Shown here piece after piece: positions 4,651 to 6,805 of a stretch of DNA of 6,805 nucleotides (positions are counted from its first letter, which is position 1; the number at the start of each line of letters is the position of its first letter). The translations under genes were made by a program, and so were the position numbers. The notes under the pieces were generated by a model. It did no database searches and was not told the origin of the DNA. It was given only the letters and a program-made list of their open reading frames with translations. Source of the stretch: an uncultured Bacteroidota bacterium (GTDB lineage: Bacteria; Bacteroidota; Bacteroidia; Chitinophagales; Chitinophagaceae); assembly GCA_903835145.1 (NCBI GenBank), contig CAILMA010000657.1, forward strand, positions 1 to 6,805. Reading direction: 5' to 3'.

Positions 4651-6723
4651 ATGAAAGTTACTACTCCAATTAAATTTCTGTCGCTATCTCTGGTGATGAT
4701 CTGCTCATCTGCGGTAAGCTCAATAGGGCAAACCATCATAACGATAGCTGGCAACGGTACCAATTACTATTCCGGTGATGGTGGGGCTGCCACAGCAGCC
4801 AACATAAGCTATACAGGTTTTATAAAGGCGGACACTGCAGGCAATATTTATTTTGCTGATGGTGGCAACTCAAGAGTGAGAAAGGTGACACCTTCTGGCG
4901 TCATTTCAACATTTGCAGGGTCATCTGCTACCTCTTATGGTGGTGATGGCGGGCAGGCTACTGATGCAGGTCTTGTAACTCCCATGGGGATAGCAATAGA
5001 CGACAGCGGCAATGTTTTTATTGCCGATCAGGGCGATAACCGGGTGCGCAAGGTATCGAGGTCGGGTATTATCACTACTATTGCCGGTACCGGCACTTCG
5101 GGCTACAGTGGAGATGGTGGACATGCTACTGCCGCACTGCTCAATGCACCGGTCGGCGTAGCGGTAAATCATGGTGGCGACGTATTTATTTCCGATGCCA
5201 ATCAGTGCATTAGAAAAGTAGCGGGTAGCACAGGTATCATCAGCACATTTGCGGGAACGGGGACGGCGGGGTTTGCCGGCGACGGTGGCGCGGCTACTGC
5301 AGCCCAACTATATGATCCTGCGGGTATTTATTGCGACGTTTCAGCCAATTTGTATGTAGCAGATAAGGGGAATGCGCGCATTCGTAAAATCAATGGTTTC
5401 GGTATCATAAGCACTTTTGCCGGCAATGGCGGCGGCGGTGCGCTTGGCGATGGTGGTCCGGCAACAGCGGGAAGGTTGCTGGGGCCGGTTGATGTAATGA
5501 AAGACAATTCCGGAAATTTTTTTGTTTCTGATAATACCGATAACCGAGTAAGGATAATAAACCCAAGCGGCACCATAAATACATTTGTGGGAACAGGTGC
5601 TTACGGTTATAATGGTGATGGTATAGACCCATCTATAGCTAAACTGGCAAGCCCGGTTGGCATTACTACAGACAGAACCGGCTACCTCTACATTTGCGAC
5701 GATGCCAATTACCGCGTTAGGAAAGTTACCCCCTGCAATCCGATGGTGGCACCCATCACCGGGCCTTCAACCACTTGTGCATATACATTGATTACGTTGT
5801 CTGATACCACCTTCGGTGGTGACTGGAGTTCAAGTAACCCGGGCGTAGCGGAAGTAACTTATGGCAATGTGCTGGGACTGGCGACCGGTACGGTAACCAT
5901 TTCATATACCCTTTCTAATTCCTGTGGTACAACGGCTGCTACAAAAACCATAACAATTACGCCTATGCAATCAGCGGGGGATATCTTTTACTCGAAATTT
6001 GCAATATGCGTGGGTGGGCTCGATACGTTCGTTAACTACTCTGCCACATCCGCAGGCACCTGGAGTTTGTATGATACTACAATTGCCAAATTGGTTGGTA
6101 CATCGGTGGCGAAGGGGCTCACAGTAGGTATTGATACCGTATATTTTTCGTTCACGAATGCCTGCGGCACCTACACAACGTCTGTTGGGTTTGAAGTTAT
6201 TGACACATTGCCCAATGCGGGTACGGTTTCCAGCCTCGATAGCGTTTGTCCGGGAAAATCTATAAACCTTAGTGCATCGGCACCCGGTGGTTACTGGCTA
6301 AGTTCCGATCCTTCAATAGCCACTGTAGGTGTATATACCGGGCGTGTAACCGGCCTTTCGACCGGTGCAGATGTGATAGTGTATGGAGTGACAAATGCAT
6401 GTGGTACGGATACCACAAGCCACACCATATACGTGCTTTCGCCTGAGGAGTGCCACACAGAAGTAGAAAAAGTGGCAGGGACCAATAAGAAGCTGGAAGT
6501 GTATCCGAACCCAACTGCCGGAGCAATAAATGTGTTTGTTCCTTCAGAATTTCAGGAGCGGGCACAATTTTCAGTTTTCAATATGCTGGGCCAGAGGGTT
6601 GTGGAAATGACAGTACCTGTAAACACCAGTTCTGAACTTCAATTGCAATTGCCAACCGGGATTTACAACGTTGTCGCTACTACAAAAGATGAAAAAGTAA
6701 GCACTCGTTTGGTTATTGAGTAG
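4651..6723 (+). CDS. Secreted NHL-propeller protein with three Ig-like repeats and T9SS sorting domain
   Basis: The product is 690 residues. The ATG at 4651 gives a signal peptide: MKVTTPIKF, a hydrophobic core to about residue 20, and probable cleavage near SSIGQ (23-27). Residues 28-363 are six NHL-type repeats of exactly 56 residues each, enough for one six-bladed propeller. Their pattern is I-I-S-T-F-A-G-x-G-T, S-G-D-G-G-x-A-T-A-A, x-P-x-G-I, G-N-x-Y-x-A-D, N-x-R-V-R-K-V. Residues 364-597 hold three Ig-like units of the bacterial BIG2-like kind, with G-x-W-S-S-S-N-P, G-x-V-x-G-L-x-x-G and N-x-C-G-T. Each has an early and a late cysteine (376/425, 453/505, 533/584) that could form a disulfide outside the cell. 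Residues 598-690 are a T9SS type A sorting domain (LEVYPNPTAG, NMLGQRV, LPTGIYNV). It is probably a surface-anchored or released binding or adhesion protein; the ligand is unknown. It is a paralogue of the gene upstream, to which the Ig block has been added (or from which it was lost). Confidence 0.93.
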   Translation: MKVTTPIKFLSLSLVMICSSAVSSIGQTIITIAGNGTNYYSGDGGAATAANISYTGFIKADTAGNIYFADGGNSRVRKVTPSGVISTFAGSSATSYGGDGGQATDAGLVTPMGIAIDDSGNVFIADQGDNRVRKVSRSGIITTIAGTGTSGYSGDGGHATAALLNAPVGVAVNHGGDVFISDANQCIRKVAGSTGIISTFAGTGTAGFAGDGGAATAAQLYDPAGIYCDVSANLYVADKGNARIRKINGFGIISTFAGNGGGGALGDGGPATAGRLLGPVDVMKDNSGNFFVSDNTDNRVRIINPSGTINTFVGTGAYGYNGDGIDPSIAKLASPVGITTDRTGYLYICDDANYRVRKVTPCNPMVAPITGPSTTCAYTLITLSDTTFGGDWSSSNPGVAEVTYGNVLGLATGTVTISYTLSNSCGTTAATKTITITPMQSAGDIFYSKFAICVGGLDTFVNYSATSAGTWSLYDTTIAKLVGTSVAKGLTVGIDTVYFSFTNACGTYTTSVGFEVIDTLPNAGTVSSLDSVCPGKSINLSASAPGGYWLSSDPSIATVGVYTGRVTGLSTGADVIVYGVTNACGTDTTSHTIYVLSPEECHTEVEKVAGTNKKLEVYPNPTAGAINVFVPSEFQERAQFSVFNMLGQRVVEMTVPVNTSSELQLQLPTGIYNVVATTKDEKVSTRLVIE
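4732..5739 (+). repeat. Six 168-bp in-frame NHL coding repeats
   Basis: Units at 4732-4899, 4900-5067, 5068-5235, 5236-5403, 5404-5571 and 5572-5739 each encode 56 residues with no change in length. Unit 3 keeps its length despite a local rearrangement near its end (N-Q-C-I-R-K-V-A-G-S-T-G). Unit 6 is the least typical in its loop (G-D-G-I-D-P-S-I-A) and closes the array with a cysteine in T-P-C-N. Confidence 0.88.
5740..6441 (+). repeat. Three Ig-like coding repeats with paired cysteines
   Basis: Units of about 75-80 residues lie at roughly 5740-5961, 5962-6201 and 6202-6441; the boundaries are approximate. Shared landmarks are a first cysteine (TTCAY, AICVG, SVCPG), a Trp core (DWSSS, TWSLY, YWLSS), and N-S/A-C-G-T near the end. 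Units 1 and 3 are closest to each other. Unit 2 has lost the S-N-P/S-D-P turn and the G-x-V-x-G-L strand is altered (SVAKGL). Confidence 0.8.
6442..6720 (+). other. T9SS type A C-terminal sorting domain, second NHL protein
   Basis: After a short acidic/Lys linker (ECHTEVEKV) come the sorting-domain landmarks K-L-E-V-Y-P-N-P-T-A-G, F-N-M-L-G-Q-R-V-V and L-P-T-G-I-Y-N-V. The domain ends at the C-terminus with a basic-then-hydrophobic tail (STRLVIE). It is a closer match to the family consensus than the domain in the upstream paralogue. Confidence 0.92.
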
Positions 6724-6805
6724 GCTGCTGGTAGCATTCTTTCCATGCACTCAGTAGTACACGTTTGTTTCCCAGCAGATATTAAGCAAACAAGCCAGCC
6801 GTGAA

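Noticed and set aside
4921..5307. Antisense open frame of 128 codons opposite the NHL repeats
   Set aside because: The periodic sense repeats keep stop codons out of the opposite frame, which explains the long open stretch.
3277..5739. CRISPR-like array suggested by regular spacing
   Set aside because: The roughly 168-bp periodicity is an in-frame protein repeat with gradual divergence, not short identical repeats separated by unique spacers.
6725..6778. Seven-base inverted repeat CTGCTGG / CCAGCAG after the last gene, considered as a terminator
   Set aside because: The arms are 40 bases apart and no U-run follows the second arm, so a functional hairpin terminator is not supported.
6724..6805. 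Possible C-terminal end of a convergent gene on the minus strand at the right edge
   Set aside because: One reverse frame reads plausibly for about 20 codons but has an in-frame stop just upstream; the other frames show nothing recognisable in so short a stretch.

Overview
The window looks like Bacteroidota chromosome, most likely a Chitinophagaceae-type soil or freshwater bacterium. The clearest sign is that two of the three genes encode secreted proteins ending in a type IX secretion (T9SS) C-terminal sorting domain, a system confined to Bacteroidota and relatives. The first gene has a domain order (GH18, then NodB deacetylase, then processive GT2) that I associate with this phylum. The leaders also lack strong Shine-Dalgarno sequences and contain TTTG/TAnnTTTG-like promoter candidates. 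The assignment rests on domain content only.

Layout, all on the + strand: (1) 3-3068 is a large multidomain membrane enzyme whose 5' end lies outside the window. It carries a GH18-like hydrolase domain, a CE4/NodB polysaccharide deacetylase domain, a central membrane segment, a processive GT2 domain with D, DxD, ED and QxxRW motifs, and about four C-terminal membrane segments. (2) 3069-3195 is a short intergenic stretch with a weak promoter candidate. (3) 3196-4569 encodes a 457-residue secreted protein: signal peptide, six NHL-type repeats (probably one six-bladed beta-propeller) and a T9SS sorting domain. (4) 4570-4650 is intergenic, with a weak stem-loop at the preceding stop codon, a Bacteroidota-type promoter candidate and a perfect 11-bp inverted repeat ending two bases before the next ATG. 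(5) 4651-6723 encodes a 690-residue paralogue: signal peptide, six NHL repeats of exactly 56 residues each, three Ig-like repeats each with a cysteine pair, and a T9SS sorting domain. (6) 6724-6805 holds no gene I can support.

How the parts may fit: the first protein can plausibly polymerise a beta-linked amino-sugar polymer in the cytoplasm, move it across the inner membrane, and deacetylate and trim it outside, like a fusion of PgaC-type synthase and PgaB-type processing activities. The two propeller proteins should be exported to the cell surface by T9SS. A role in binding surface or matrix polymer would fit the neighbourhood, but that link is inferred from gene order only. The intergenic gaps (127 and 81 bp) and separate promoter candidates suggest the three genes need not form one operon.
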